Shown piece by piece: positions 1 through 19,912 of a stretch of DNA of 64,000 nt. A model generated the notes under the pieces. That model saw only the letters and a program-made list of their open reading frames with translations. It was not told the origin of the DNA and ran no database searches. Origin of the DNA: Mya arenaria (taxonomy: Eukaryota > Mollusca > Bivalvia > Myida > Myidae); assembly GCF_026914265.1 (NCBI RefSeq), contig NC_069135.1, positions 12,989,560 to 13,053,559 on the forward strand, given 5' to 3'. Numbering within the stretch: position 1 is the first letter of the stretch; the number at the start of each line of letters is the position of its first letter. The position numbers and the translations under genes were made by a program.

Positions 1-750
1 TATTTCATCATACGGTGTATAGCCCCTTTAAAAAATATTGATAACTTTCTTGATTAAAACAAAAATATTACAACCAAAGACATTATTACCACCACATACA
101 GTCATCAAAATTAGTCTTTTTGATAAACAAGCCAGAATTCTTATGCATAAAAAATTTAAGTTAAAAAATGAAATTGGAAACAGAATATTAAGTGCAAACT
201 TTAAATGCAGTAAATAAATATAATTAGTACGACTGATTAACGTTTATATTAATTGAATAATTTGCCAGAATGTAAAACAATGTAATTTATATGTGGCACT
301 GTTCATGTTTTTGTAATACTTAGTGTCATTTAAGTTTTCAAAATGAACATGAGGAGCAAATTTTGCCATATTGTTATTTTTTTATTTATTATCTGAAAAT
401 TTGAGCAAACTCTTGTTAACATAAAATGTTTATATTTAATGCAAACACCTTAAAAACTAGTAGTTTTTCCTGGGTATATGTGCTTTTTTATATGCTAATT
501 TGTATTTCAAATGTGATGATATGTTTAAATTTGAATTATGTTATTGAAAATTAATAATATAACATGTGAATTTTAGGCTGTTTTTGTCGGAATTTTGTTT
601 GCAAGTATGCAGAAAGGATTGTGGCTCAATCGAGTAACACTAATTATTGGCTTATTTTAGTGAATATTTGAGTAATGTTTCCCAATTGGTGTCGTGGTTG
701 CTGTTGCCATATACATTCAGTATCAAACTATACACTTAATGAGGTGCTAA
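1..750. other. AT-rich stretch with no recognised gene
   Basis: I see no coding exon, RNA gene or structured repeat here. The sequence is AT-rich with short homopolymer runs. It could be distal intron or intergenic sequence of a gene to the left of the window. Confidence 0.5.
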
Positions 751-1070
751 TGCACCAGTCAATTGTAACCACGGCCCCCCCAGGTCCATGGAATAGCCGG
801 GACTTTGACTTTCGGTCCAGCCAACCCAGGCTAAAATCCCTGCCCTGCGATATGAACAGATGGCAAAATTCCCGCCAAATGCCCCCGCACCCCAGGGACC
901 CTAGGTAAGGCCCATTCCCCACTATATTTTAAGCGAAGACAAAACCACAGCATTCACCCAGCACTGATGGGCCACCTGAAAGGTAAAAACACGGCCCATT
1001 TCCCCGGCTATCCCCGGTATACCTCCGGACCTGGGGGGGGGGGGCCGTGGTTACAATTGACTTGTGCATA
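751..1070. mobile_element. Short TIR element (MITE-like), about 320 bp
   Basis: The two ends are inverted copies of each other. The left end reads tgcaccagtcaattgtaacc then acggccccccc-aggtcc; the right end read on the minus strand gives tgcacaagtcaattgtaacc then acgg-C-run-aggtcc. The repeats are about 36 bp and differ mainly in C-run length. The interior is GC-rich compared with its surroundings and has no credible protein; the short reading frames over it are incidental. The family is not identified and target duplications are not clear. Confidence 0.75.
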
Positions 1071-1298
1071 AGTATACCATTTGTCACCTCGTTAAATTAT
1101 GGTTACCATATGGCCAATTTATTTCTTGACGGTTACGAATTTACTCACAGAATGTGTATGAAATAACCAAGATTCAGCGGGTACAAAATGGAAAGGTTAC
1201 AAATGACCATATCCCTACATGTTTGTTATTAAAATAAAGAAGACTTGTTTTCAAACTCTTAGGTCGAAAATATAAAGATATAAAAAGAAAAATATATA

Positions 1299-1373
1299 TA
1301 AGGATTGATTCTTATTTTCATGCGTTCATGCAATATGTTTCATGGATATTCGAAAAATAAGAATCAATCCTTA
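1299..1373. repeat. Perfect 20-bp inverted repeat with 35-bp loop
   Basis: TAAGGATTGATTCTTATTTT at 1299-1318 is exactly reverse-complementary to 1354-1373. This is a perfect 20-bp stem around a 35-bp spacer. It could be the tips of a tiny TIR element or a hairpin-forming locus. No promoter or gene context supports an RNA product. Confidence 0.8.
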
Positions 1374-1762
1374 AATAATACTCACTATGTCAATTGTGTT
1401 GACATGGGAATTACAGTTGATACCTGTGGTGTAACAGGAACAATAAAAATGTTTAAACGATTGAAAAGATTTGGCGGTGGCCTCAAATATTATTAAATAT
1501 CACTGATTTCGCTGTGCAAATTTGTCTTGTCCGTCGAATCTAAAGTGAGTAGGCATGTGTGTGCAGATATGTCAATGATTTATCTGAAATAAAGGAAGGT
1601 AACTTGCGGCACTGTAAGGTTACATAGCACTCATAGCAATATCAAACCATGCCGCAGCTACTCCCCTTAGCAATATTTCGAATTGCAATAACACATTAAT
1701 TGGTCGCGTTTAAATGTCGATGAAACGTACTTAATTTATAAATGTAATATTCATATATGTGA

Positions 1763-1889
1763 TTACTAATATTTATTCATGGTTGACAACATACGAAGTG
1801 TACCACTCATTTGCTGAATACCCAGATCATTCAAACGCATGAATTAAGCATAGTTGTTATAATTAATTTACGCAGTCGGTGTAATAGTT
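1763..1889 (+). repeat. Direct repeat, left copy (~125 bp)
   Basis: This segment (tattcatggttgacaac... to ...cagtcggtgtaat) recurs almost unchanged at 2540-2661, with only a few substitutions. The two copies bracket ~650 bp that contains a LINE reverse-transcriptase relic. No function is visible. The similarity implies a recent duplication relative to the decayed sequence between the copies. Confidence 0.85.
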
Positions 1890-2199
1890 TATATATTCTA
1901 ACAATGGCGAACGGTTCATTGCAAAACGCTCATCGATTACCAATATGAATAGCAACCGATATAGGTACAAAAAAACTACGATCATAATTTAGAGTGAAGA
2001 GATGGTCAACAAAATACAGAGATGATATAGGAATCTATAATAACACAATAATGATAGGAACGACATCTTGCAACCATTGGGAGGTAGTTATGTCGACAGT
2101 TGGGAGCACCGAAAACACAAAGACCGCTTTAGATGTTCGACAATACTATAGAGACGGATTTTCCGGTGAGACAGTTACCAGTGATGGTTACTAGTATTA

Positions 2200-2520
2200 A
2201 CTTATCCGGATGCTGATGCCTAAAGCCTTGATGAGAACAAATATGTAGGTGTATTTCTAATGGACCTCTCAAAAGCATTCCACTGCCTACTCCAGGACCT
2301 CATCATAGACAAGCTTAATGCATATGGTATCTGAGCCCCAGCATGTAAACTTATGCACAGCTATATTTCAAACTTCCAGTGAGTGGGACTCCATCTTGAA
2401 GGACGTGCCACAAGGGTCAATATTATTCACAAGGATAATACTGTGCATATAGTATTCAACATCTTTCTCAGTGACATCTTCTTTATCAATAATGCAACCA
2501 AAAGACGTTAGAAGTTTATT
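2200..2520 (+). pseudogene. Degenerate LINE reverse-transcriptase fragment
   Basis: Conceptual translation shows FLMDLSKAFHCL followed by LIIDKLNAYGI, then DVPQGSI and, after a frame change, VFNIFLSDIFF. These match conserved RT blocks of Jockey/CR1-type LINEs: the A-box DLSKAFD, the LxAYG block, and GVPQGS followed by (L)FNIFLND. The fragment has several stops and at least one frame change, and the rest of the ORF is absent, so it is dead. It sits between two direct repeats. Confidence 0.7.
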
Positions 2521-2539
2521 TCAAATGCATAAAGGCCAT

Positions 2540-2661
2540 TACTAGTATTTATTCATGGTTGACAACATACGAAGTGTACCTCTCATTTTCTGAATACCCA
2601 GATCATTCAAACGCATGAATTAAGCATAGTTGTTATAATTAATTTACGCAGACGGTGTAAT
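2540..2661 (+). repeat. Direct repeat, right copy (~125 bp)
   Basis: Near-identical to 1763-1889, differing at only a few positions (for example gcagtcgg versus gcagacgg). The copies are in the same orientation ~780 bp apart. Confidence 0.85.
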
Positions 2662-2768
2662 GAGCATACAAGAATTTTGCATATATATATACACATATCA
2701 TGACAATTCATAGATCAGTGGTCAAATACAATTTCATAGATGCATTATTTGTATTATTTTTTACAATA

Positions 2769-2850
2769 ACTAACACTATTTTATTATATAATTCAAACTT
2801 TAATATATATAACACTATATTATTATATAATTCAAACTATAATATATATA
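2769..2850. repeat. Two-copy AT-rich tandem repeat (~40 bp unit)
   Basis: A ~40-bp block (taacactat, then tattatataattcaaact, then aatatatata) occurs twice in tandem and grades into AT dinucleotide sequence. It lies just beyond the 3' end of the minus-strand LINE and may be part of its degenerate tail. Confidence 0.6.
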
Positions 2851-2889
2851 ATAATATAATATTATCACAGTGAGGAGACAGTGGCTGTT

Positions 2890-5191
2890 ATACAGATATA
2901 AACTTATTACATATGTTAGATATAAACAAATGTATTTCTTAATTCAAAAGCTTTATGTACATACATCGATAATTTTCTACATGTAGCTTCCCTATCACTA
3001 GCAATAAGTTCAACAAATTTCAGTACATTTGGTCTTTTCCAATAATATTTACTGGTGTATTGTTTTCTTAAATCATTATACAATGTACATTCTAACAAAA
3101 AATGAAACTCATCTTCGAGGATATTACAAATTTGACATTTTCGTTCACTAACAGTTATATATTCAGGTTTATGCCATCTACCGGCCTCGATTTCTAGTCT
3201 ATGTGATGAGAGTCTTAACCTCGTAAGGGCTTTCCGAAATTTTACAATATTTACATCACACAAGTAAGATTGTAACTTAAAATCTGCAAACAGCACATAT
3301 GATTTTGCTCTGGATGAGTTATTAATTTCTGCAAACCAGTTTTGTACATAAACATCTTGCAGTCGCTGCTTTAATTCATATATAAATTTATCAACGTCAC
3401 CAACAGTTTGAAATAACCAAACTTCATTAAATCCTAATGTTTGTTAAATATCTCTAACGCTCTTTGCCCATGATTTACAATTAGGCAGTCTCTCTAAGTC
3501 TCTATACAATATTTTATAAACTGCTCTTACATATTTGATATCATCACAATGCAAAAATTTTAACCAGTACTTTATAACGCTTACAAATCTTTTAGTGACT
3601 AATGGTGTTCTTCTAAGTTCTCCATAAACAAAATTGTTCTGTGTTTGAGTTCTTACACCTAGAATCTCTTTACAAAACTTCAAATGAACTCGTTCTATCT
3701 TTACGCTATCGTTTAACCCCCAGACTTCACAGCCATAATTCAACACTGGGTATATAAGTTTATCAAATAATGACAAATAGTGGCTTATTGATATACCAGG
3801 AAACTTAGTAAGATCTGAATTAAGCTTATATAATGCCTTCATAGCTTGCCCTGACAAGGTTTCAAACGTTGTACTGAATGAACCACCAGGTGTAAATACA
3901 ATGCCTAGATAAGTAAACTTTTTTTAAAATCTCTAGTTCTTGTCCTTTGTACATACATTTAATATTTCTTCTAACATTGCCACCTTTTTTAAATATCATC
4001 ACCTTTGTTTTATTTAAGTTTCCACCTGTTACAATAATCTTCTAGCAGTACTAATCCATTTTGTAACCCACTTTCAGATTCTGATAAAATAACAATATCA
4101 TCAGCATATAGCAACAGGAACATTTTTAACATATCTATATCAACCCCTTCAAAACCATGAAGCATAAAGTGTTCTTCTATATCATTTAGATACATACAAA
4201 ATAAAAACGGAGATAATGATTCGCCCTGCCTAACACCGAGCACACAAGGAAAGTCATCAATTAATTCATTTTTATATCTGACCCTTGATCTAACATTTTC
4301 ATACATTGACTTAACTATATCTAATATTTTCCTCTAACACCAAGCTTTATAAGTTTAAACCACATGTTACCCGCACTATATAATCAAACGCCTTGGTAAA
4401 ATCAATAAAGGCTGCAAATAATTTTCTCTTATTGTTCAACAAATGCTCAATGATACCATGAAACACAAATACATTGTCTATCGTTTCCCATCTGCTTTCT
4501 GAAGCCAGATTGTGCCTCTATATATACATGATATGTTTCAGCCCTAGAACTTAATCTATCATTTATTATTTTTGTGAACAATTTCCCAAGTGTACTTAAC
4601 AAAGTTATGCCTCTATATTTATTTACATTTTCTACATCACCCTTTTTATGCAATGGAACTATAAATCCTTCAGACCTCTTTTCTGGAAAGTAATTCATTT
4701 CAAATAATTTATTAAAAAGAGTACTTAAACATGACAAAAACTGTTCAGACTCAATACCATATTTCAAAAATTCATTTAGCACTAAGTCTGGTCCAGCTGA
4801 CTTACCACAGTTCTGCTTCTTACAAGCCTTAACAATATCCTCACATGAAAATGGTATGTTTAGCTCATCAAACATTATCTGCATTTCACCATCTAAAGAT
4901 CTTTCATTAAAATATAACACATCTTCATCTGGTTGAAAAAACACAAAGTCTGGGTTATTAATAGCTTGAAAATATGCCATAAAATCATTGGCTGACAATT
5001 TTGAAGAGAACTGCTTACTAACTTTTCCTTTTAACAATCTCCAATAGGCTTTAGCATTTGACAACTTAGCACATTCTAACTTTTTTGTCTGGTTACTATC
5101 ATATATGAATTTCTTCTTTCTGACAGTATATTTGTAATCACTTCTAGCTTGGACCATAGTTTTTCTATTTTCTGCATTTGGGACATTTCTA
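2890..5191 (-). mobile_element. 5'-truncated non-LTR retrotransposon (LINE), RT to C-terminus
   Basis: Read on the minus strand from ~5190 down to the stop at 2916, this is the RT-encoding half of a LINE. Blocks in order: a linker (KAYWRLLKGKV); RT fingers (GFIVPLHKKGDVENVNKYRGITLLSTLGK shortened here, 4550-4690); QSGFRK; AFIDFTKAFDYI after a frameshift near 4490; GVRQGESLSP; the catalytic YADDIVILSES at ~4100; the thumb/YGCEVWG block; and a C-terminal Cys/His knuckle C-x2-C-x8-H-x4-C (CQIC...H...C at ~3090-3140). Breaks seen are frameshifts near 4490, near 4310 and near 3920, and an in-frame TAA at 3444-3446 between VRDI and QTLGF. The apurinic endonuclease half is missing. The 5' edge abuts a 939-bp repeated unit. 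It is a dead copy, but the protein is still readable, so moderately young. Confidence 0.9.
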
Positions 5192-5629
5192 GGTTACACA
5201 CCACCATTGTTATTCCCTATATAATTCAATGTAAAATTATAATTTTTAGACAACATTTAAAGGCATTTCGAGCGAATGCAGTCTATGATAACCACATATA
5301 TTCTTAAAGTACAAGCTTTAAATTACCTTTTAAGCCAATAAAAAAGGGGGGTCAAGTTATTCCTAAGAAAAATCACTCCACTTGAAAAACAAACTCTAAA
5401 TGACCTTTCAACTATAGGGCAGCGGTTTATGCTTTAATCTCTACTCTAAATGATAAATCAAGCAAGAATAGATACTTTAGGTATAAAAGTTTCAGGAATA
5501 ATGATAGTTTTGATTTACAGTGTATTGAGCATGTGAAAACATGTCTATCAATCATAAGAACGTTTGTTTTTTTATCGAGAATTTTCCACACCACGGAAGT
5601 TCATATGACGTAATGGTGACGTCATTCCT
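5192..5629. repeat. First copy of a ~440-470 bp direct repeat
   Basis: The block starting AGGTTACACACC and ending GACGTCATTCCT recurs at 6131-6600 in the same orientation with high identity. The second copy has ~35 bp extra (around attgcaccgtccgcc). Together with the ~500 bp between the copies it forms a 939-bp unit. Confidence 0.9.
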
Positions 5630-6130
5630 ATAACTAAACCCAACCCTGCATTTTTTATGAAAAACACTTTCGATTAGTCCTTCATACATAAATACACCAA
5701 AAGTTAGCTCAATCTGATAGTCTGTGTCAGGTTTTCCAGTTTCACTGCCTGTCACCCAAGTGCCTGTGCGTCTGTATTTTCTAAGGCGTTTTGGCCCAAA
5801 ATGCCATTCTTTGAGGTTTTTCAACTGAACCTTGACTCAAATGGCATTCTAAGCATCAAATGGGGCAGTTCTACACATCTTTGCACACATTTCAAGTTCT
5901 CGCAGTCAAATTTTCACCAAATTTGGACATTTTCAGTGCTCGTAAGATTGCAGACGACTCATTTTTTTAAAAAGCAATAGGCGAAAGTTGTGAAAACCAG
6001 GAAATAGCATATTTTGATCAACCGGACAAGATAAATACATTTAATTGTGAAAAAATGCCAGAAATAGTGAAATGCAATACATTTCTTACCAAAAATAACA
6101 CTTTTTAAACAAAGCAGTTTGGTCCCTTTT
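5630..6130. other. Unique middle between the two direct-repeat copies
   Basis: About 500 bp between the repeat copies. It shows a 90-codon minus-strand open frame (5824-5552) and a 62-codon one (6147-5959), but I recognise neither and their composition looks non-coding. Two explanations fit: a tandem duplication with an incomplete second unit, or a small element with terminal direct repeats. The repeat ends lack an obvious TG...CA signature, so I do not assign a family. Confidence 0.5.
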
Positions 6131-6600
6131 AGGTTACACACCACCATTGTTATTCCCTATATAATTCAATGTAAAATTATAATTTTTAGACAACATTTAA
6201 AGGCATTTCGAGCGAATGCAGGCTATGATAACCACATATATTCTTAAAGTACAAGCTTTAAATTACCCTTTAAGCCAATAAAAAGGGGGGTCAAGTTATT
6301 CCTAAGAAAAATCACTCCACTTGAAAAAAAACTCTAAAAATTGCACCGTCCGCCATGACATATCTTCCAAAATGACCTTTCAACTATAGGGCAGCGGTTT
6401 ATGCTTTAATCTCTACTCTAAATGATAAATCAAGCAAGAATAGATACTTTAGGTATAAAAGTTTCAGGAATAATGATAGTTTTGATTTACAGTGTATTGA
6501 GCATGTGAAAACATGTCTATCAATCATAAGAACATTTGTTTTTTATTGAGAATTTTCCACACAACGGAAGTACATATGACGTAATGGTGACGTCATTCCT
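6131..6600. repeat. Second copy of the ~440-470 bp direct repeat
   Basis: Same sequence as 5192-5629, offset by 939 bp, with one ~35-bp extra block near 6337-6371. High similarity implies recent duplication. It is followed directly by a degenerate LINE relic. Confidence 0.9.
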
Positions 6601-6689
6601 TTCTATAAGTATTCAAATATCTATAAAAAAAAATGATTTTTTTTATCTTTACATTCAACATCAAAGAAACATTTATTAACATTTTGACT

Positions 6690-7210
6690 TAAAAGTTGGT
6701 ACAATTAGCTCCCTTTTGTTTGTGAAAGAGCAAGTAAATATTTTGGGCGTTGAGGTAGAAAGTTTATTAAATGTTGATGCCAAGATTTCTAAAATGTGCA
6801 AAAAAGTAACTATGCAATTGAATTTCCTTCAAATTCTGAGCAATTCATTGACAATCAATAATAATCTTATTAAAATGATCAGATCCAATTTCAACTACTG
6901 TCCTGTTGTTTGCCACTTTTGTAGCAAGAGCCACACAGAAACAAATCCAATACAGAGCTTTAAAAATAGAATTACTACGCCTAAACTTACGAACATCTGC
7001 TTCATAGAACCCAATTGTCAACAAATGTAACGTCTCAGCAGGATCGCTATTGAAACCTAAAAATGTTGTACGGTATCTCACAAGAATATGTTCAAATCCT
7101 TGTAGCTTTGAAGACATGTACTTTTAATCGCAGCTATGAAAACTGTGTAGATGGGACATCAGTAAGAAGATTTAAACATGGACAGAACTCTTTCCGCGTT
7201 GAGGCCATTC
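6690..7210 (+). pseudogene. LINE relic, C-terminal RT region, left part
   Basis: Plus-strand frames read FVKEQVNILGVEV, KMCKKVTMQLNFL, and MIRSNFNYCPVVCHFCSKS. The last corresponds to the hallmark xIxSNFNYCPxVWHFCS block of CR1/Jockey-like LINEs downstream of the RT active site. Later, in another frame, KHGQNSFRVEA matches the YGxxSFRYxAxxLWNSLP block. The frame changes and the W-to-C change in the hallmark show decay. The reading is broken at ~7210 by an inserted element and resumes at 8209. Confidence 0.85.
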
Positions 7211-8208
7211 CAGGATTTTCTAAATGGGGGGTGGGGGGGGGGGGGGGCACAACTAATTATAAACATAAAAAACTTTTTTTTTTAATGCATTATTTCAAAC
7301 ATATAATGACATGGAATTAACATTTGTCTTCACTGTCAATAATGTTTGGCAGATAAGTTGAATTATAAAGATATCATTTTCTGAGATAAACCTTTCAAAA
7401 AACAACAAAGATATCTAGCCGTTTTTGGGAATCGAACCAAGGACGACGGATTAACAGGCTGTTTGTAAACCACTCGACCACCTGAGACACACATATTTAT
7501 GCTAGTGCTATATAAACCTACACTACAGTATATTGATTGCACTTGAAACGATACTGTAGGTACTTCGGATGTCATTGTTATAATTTTAAGTTAACTGAAG
7601 TAAAAACAACTTGACAACAAATTCCAAAAAGGGTTTCAAATAAAATATTATGTATCAATTTACAAAGGCTCTAGATAGCATAATTCAGAGAATTAGACAA
7701 TAATAAAGGCCGGAATGGAAAGTTTCAAACCGGCAACGTTTTGAATTTAAACTTTTGTTAAATGCACATCATGCACACACATATCTTCTTGGCACACAAT
7801 GGCATTATTAAAAGCAATGACGAACATATTATATGCACATGTTAACAGTTTAAATCAACTTATATTTCTGGTTTATGATATATTCTAAAAACAGTAAACT
7901 TACGCGTATAACTGCAGCAATATATATTCATTTACTTTTGATCAGCTGTCTGTGTAAAATGCGGCGCCGATTTTTTTTTTCATCGAATGTTCGGGCCCCG
8001 ATGTCATTTTTCGTTTCGTTTACTATATTATACTCGATAATGAGGTTGTTTGTTTGCTCAAATGCTGATATAAAATTGAAATTGTGACAAAACAACTTAT
8101 TTGTATAGTTAAATCAATAAAGATGTGCCCCCAAAAAACATTACTTGCCGGCCCGATGGGGGGGGGGGTACCGGCCCAATGTGCCCCCCCGGTAGATCCG
8201 CCACTCTG
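7211..8208. mobile_element. TIR-type (hAT-like) insertion splitting a LINE relic
   Basis: The flanking LINE protein (…SFRVEA | VWNSLPNE…) is interrupted here, which marks this ~1 kb as an insertion. The left end starts CAGGATTTTCTAAATGGGG and runs into a long G tract at ~7226-7248. The right end, read on the minus strand, starts CAGAGTGGCGGATCTACC and runs into G tracts. CAGxGGCGGATC with a G-run is a tip style I associate with hAT elements; the left tip seems to have lost part of it. No transposase is seen, so it is non-autonomous. A tRNA-like segment lies inside. Confidence 0.65.
7419..7490 (-). pseudogene. tRNA-like sequence (SINE head or tRNA pseudogene)
   Basis: On the minus strand there is an A-box-like TGGTCGAGTGGTT (7481-7469) and a B box GGTTCGATTCC (7438-7428). 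Between them CCTGTTAATCC could present a GTT anticodon. The acceptor stem does not pair convincingly and the D-arm is irregular. This fits a tRNA-derived SINE or decayed tRNA rather than a working tRNA-Asn. The SINE body beyond the head is not identified. Confidence 0.55.
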
Positions 8209-8320
8209 GGTATGGAACAGCCTTCCAAATGAAATAATGTGCTCTCAAACCTACTTGGAATTTAGAAGGCTGATCCTCACCTGAACAGGTCACTTTTGTA
8301 AATGCTCAATGTGCAAATAA
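8209..8320 (+). pseudogene. LINE relic, extreme C-terminus (right part)
   Basis: VWNSLPNEIMCSQTYLEFRR, then ILT-stop-TGHFCKCSMC, matches the terminal block of CR1/Jockey-like LINEs (LWNSLPxx...FRRLLKTWxGxxCxCxxC). It continues the relic at 6690-7210 across the 1-kb insertion. One stop replaces the expected W of the TW-G motif. Confidence 0.85.
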
Positions 8321-10437
8321 TCTTTTATAACTTAAAAAATGAAAAGAAAATTGAGAATTATAAGACGTTTTATTGAATATTCATTTATTGTTTTAACGGA
8401 AAACGGAAAACGGAAAAAGGAGTTTTGTTTTCACTGGGATGACCTACACCCTCTGGACAAGATATGTCATAAAATACCAGAAAAGATTTCAGTAGGCATT
8501 TTAAATATGAATAACAAATAATCAAATTAAACAACAAAGGCTAATGTATATTTATGATTGCTTCAAATTTTATAACATATCTCGAAGACCTACAACTACG
8601 TTTTTTTTGGCAAGTATTTGTATACGTGTTACGACTTGGTATTTTCAATTAACATTCTCACTCAGTGGTAGGTACTGATATTGTCAGGACAGTGGCCGGA
8701 CAGAGATTTGGATGGACACCTGTAGGTACGGATTGACCCAATCATAGTAGCAACCATGCCTTTGTACGCTACGGTTTCTGGCAATATCAGTACACTCTAT
8801 TAGTATTCAATATACATTATAAATATAATACCTCCTCTTAGCAATACTTTCCAAAGTTTGTTCCTATCAAGCTAGATTTATTATATCACTTTTACAACCA
8901 CACACCAATGTACCATGTTGTAATTCCCGCGTATTTTATGCTACTTACAATTGTGTTGTTAAAATGTATACGAGTATCCTTTATACTAATTAAATAACTA
9001 ACCATTTTACAGTGGTATGCCAACTCGTGGAACCGTGCGCGTATGGATTGCCTGTACAGCCTTGAAAACAAGTCCATGTTATCTCTGTTTTCAGTGCTCT
9101 AATTTATCTTACTTTTTGTAATTGTATGTATGAATATAATAAGGCCGTGAACAGCTTTTGTAAATATTTATACATATTTAAAACTATGTGCTTTTATTTC
9201 CAGGTCACAAGTTCATTGTTATGTTTTGATATGTAATGTATGTTTGTTATTCATGTCAAAAAATAGCTTACTGAGCTAGTGTTTTTTGTTATTATATATA
9301 CGCGACTTTAAAGGATTCCTGTATATTGTATCCTGGATAATTTCCGACCCGAGAGATTTTAGCAGAACCTTCATGCACCGTTTCAAAATATAACAAGAAA
9401 CATGCTGCCTTGGTTCCATTTTTCACCAAACAAAGTCATATTATCATGATTTATATGTCCGTCCTAAAATATTTGAAAAAACATATTTTTGTGCAAGGCT
9501 ATACTAAATGCACGAAGTTATGGTAAGTATCGATCGTATTTCAATTTCAAATAGTGAAACTCCAAGCCAAAAAATACTCAAGTATATTAAAAAATAATGA
9601 GTTGTACCCAATTACATAGTCTAGAATGCGCTTTAAAAAAATATAATACGGTTTTTAATAACTGTTTTGTTATCTGGAGGACTTGGTATTGGTCACAGAT
9701 GTTATACATGTACATGTATGTGCTTTTAGGAATGAAGTTAAGATTGGGACTGAAAATTGACTTAAGTATTGTTGTGGTATTGATGATTAATATTTGACTT
9801 TTTATTTGATTGTTCAAAACGTGTTGCGATGTTTAAATCATTTATTCAAATGCTACTTTCAAGACTAAATTAATTTTAAAATGTCATCTGGAATTCAGTT
9901 TCATTAATTACAACATGATTGCGGATTTAAAGACGCTCAGCAAACATGTTATTACAATAATATAAAAGGTTCACAAATATTATAAAATAGATAATACATG
10001 TACTTATCTATCTTTATTCCGTTAACTTATGAAATTCAACATGTTTATGTAATGCTTTTGAACAACCGGATTATATCGAGCATTCGGACCTTTCATTAAT
10101 TCCAAGATTTTGCTTAATAATAATAATTATCTTATATTTGTTGGCAAAGATAATATTGGACTTAACTTGGGCAAAATTAATCCCCAAAACAAGAGATCTT
10201 ACTAAACAAATACATAGTATCCTACTAAGTACACTTTTTGTTTGTACTTTGGACCTAATTGCTATCATAGACATAGATCTACACTGTACAGTACAGTATA
10301 AAGTTATCACTTTAATTTTCGCATTGATGATGTCTTGATTATATTTTTCATTTTATTTATATTAAATCAGATAACTGAGTATTTTAATTTCGAATATTGA
10401 ACTTTAATTATTTACAATAGCTGGAAGGCATATATAT
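8321..10437. other. Intergenic stretch upstream of SLC35E3
   Basis: No supported gene. There is a short purine array near 8398-8425 (ACGGAAA repeats) and an inverted repeat at 8672-8793. A segment near 9230-9330 (tatgtttgttattcatgtca) recurs near 18575 in an SLC35E3 intron, marking a dispersed repeat. The last few hundred bases before 10438 should hold the SLC35E3 promoter, but I cannot point to a clear core element. Confidence 0.5.
8672..8793. repeat. Inverted repeat, 16-bp arms, ~90-bp spacer
   Basis: GTACTGATATTGTCAG at 8672-8687 pairs with CTGGCAATATCAGTAC at 8778-8793 with one mismatch. It is likely the ends of a very short TIR element. Confidence 0.6.
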
Positions 10438-10515
10438 ATGCGACAATTATATATTACGATGCAGAGACCACAACGACAAGTTGATTCGTTTGCCACGTTC
10501 AGAAGAGAGTTCAAG

Positions 10516-19912
<9,397 letters not shown>

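Noticed and set aside
675-922. Opposing short frames of 64-77 codons
   Set aside because: They overlap the TIR element at 751-1070 and have no protein-like conservation.
7419-7490. Functional tRNA-Asn
   Set aside because: A and B boxes and a GTT triplet are visible, but the acceptor stem and D-arm do not fold properly, and it lies within a mobile element.
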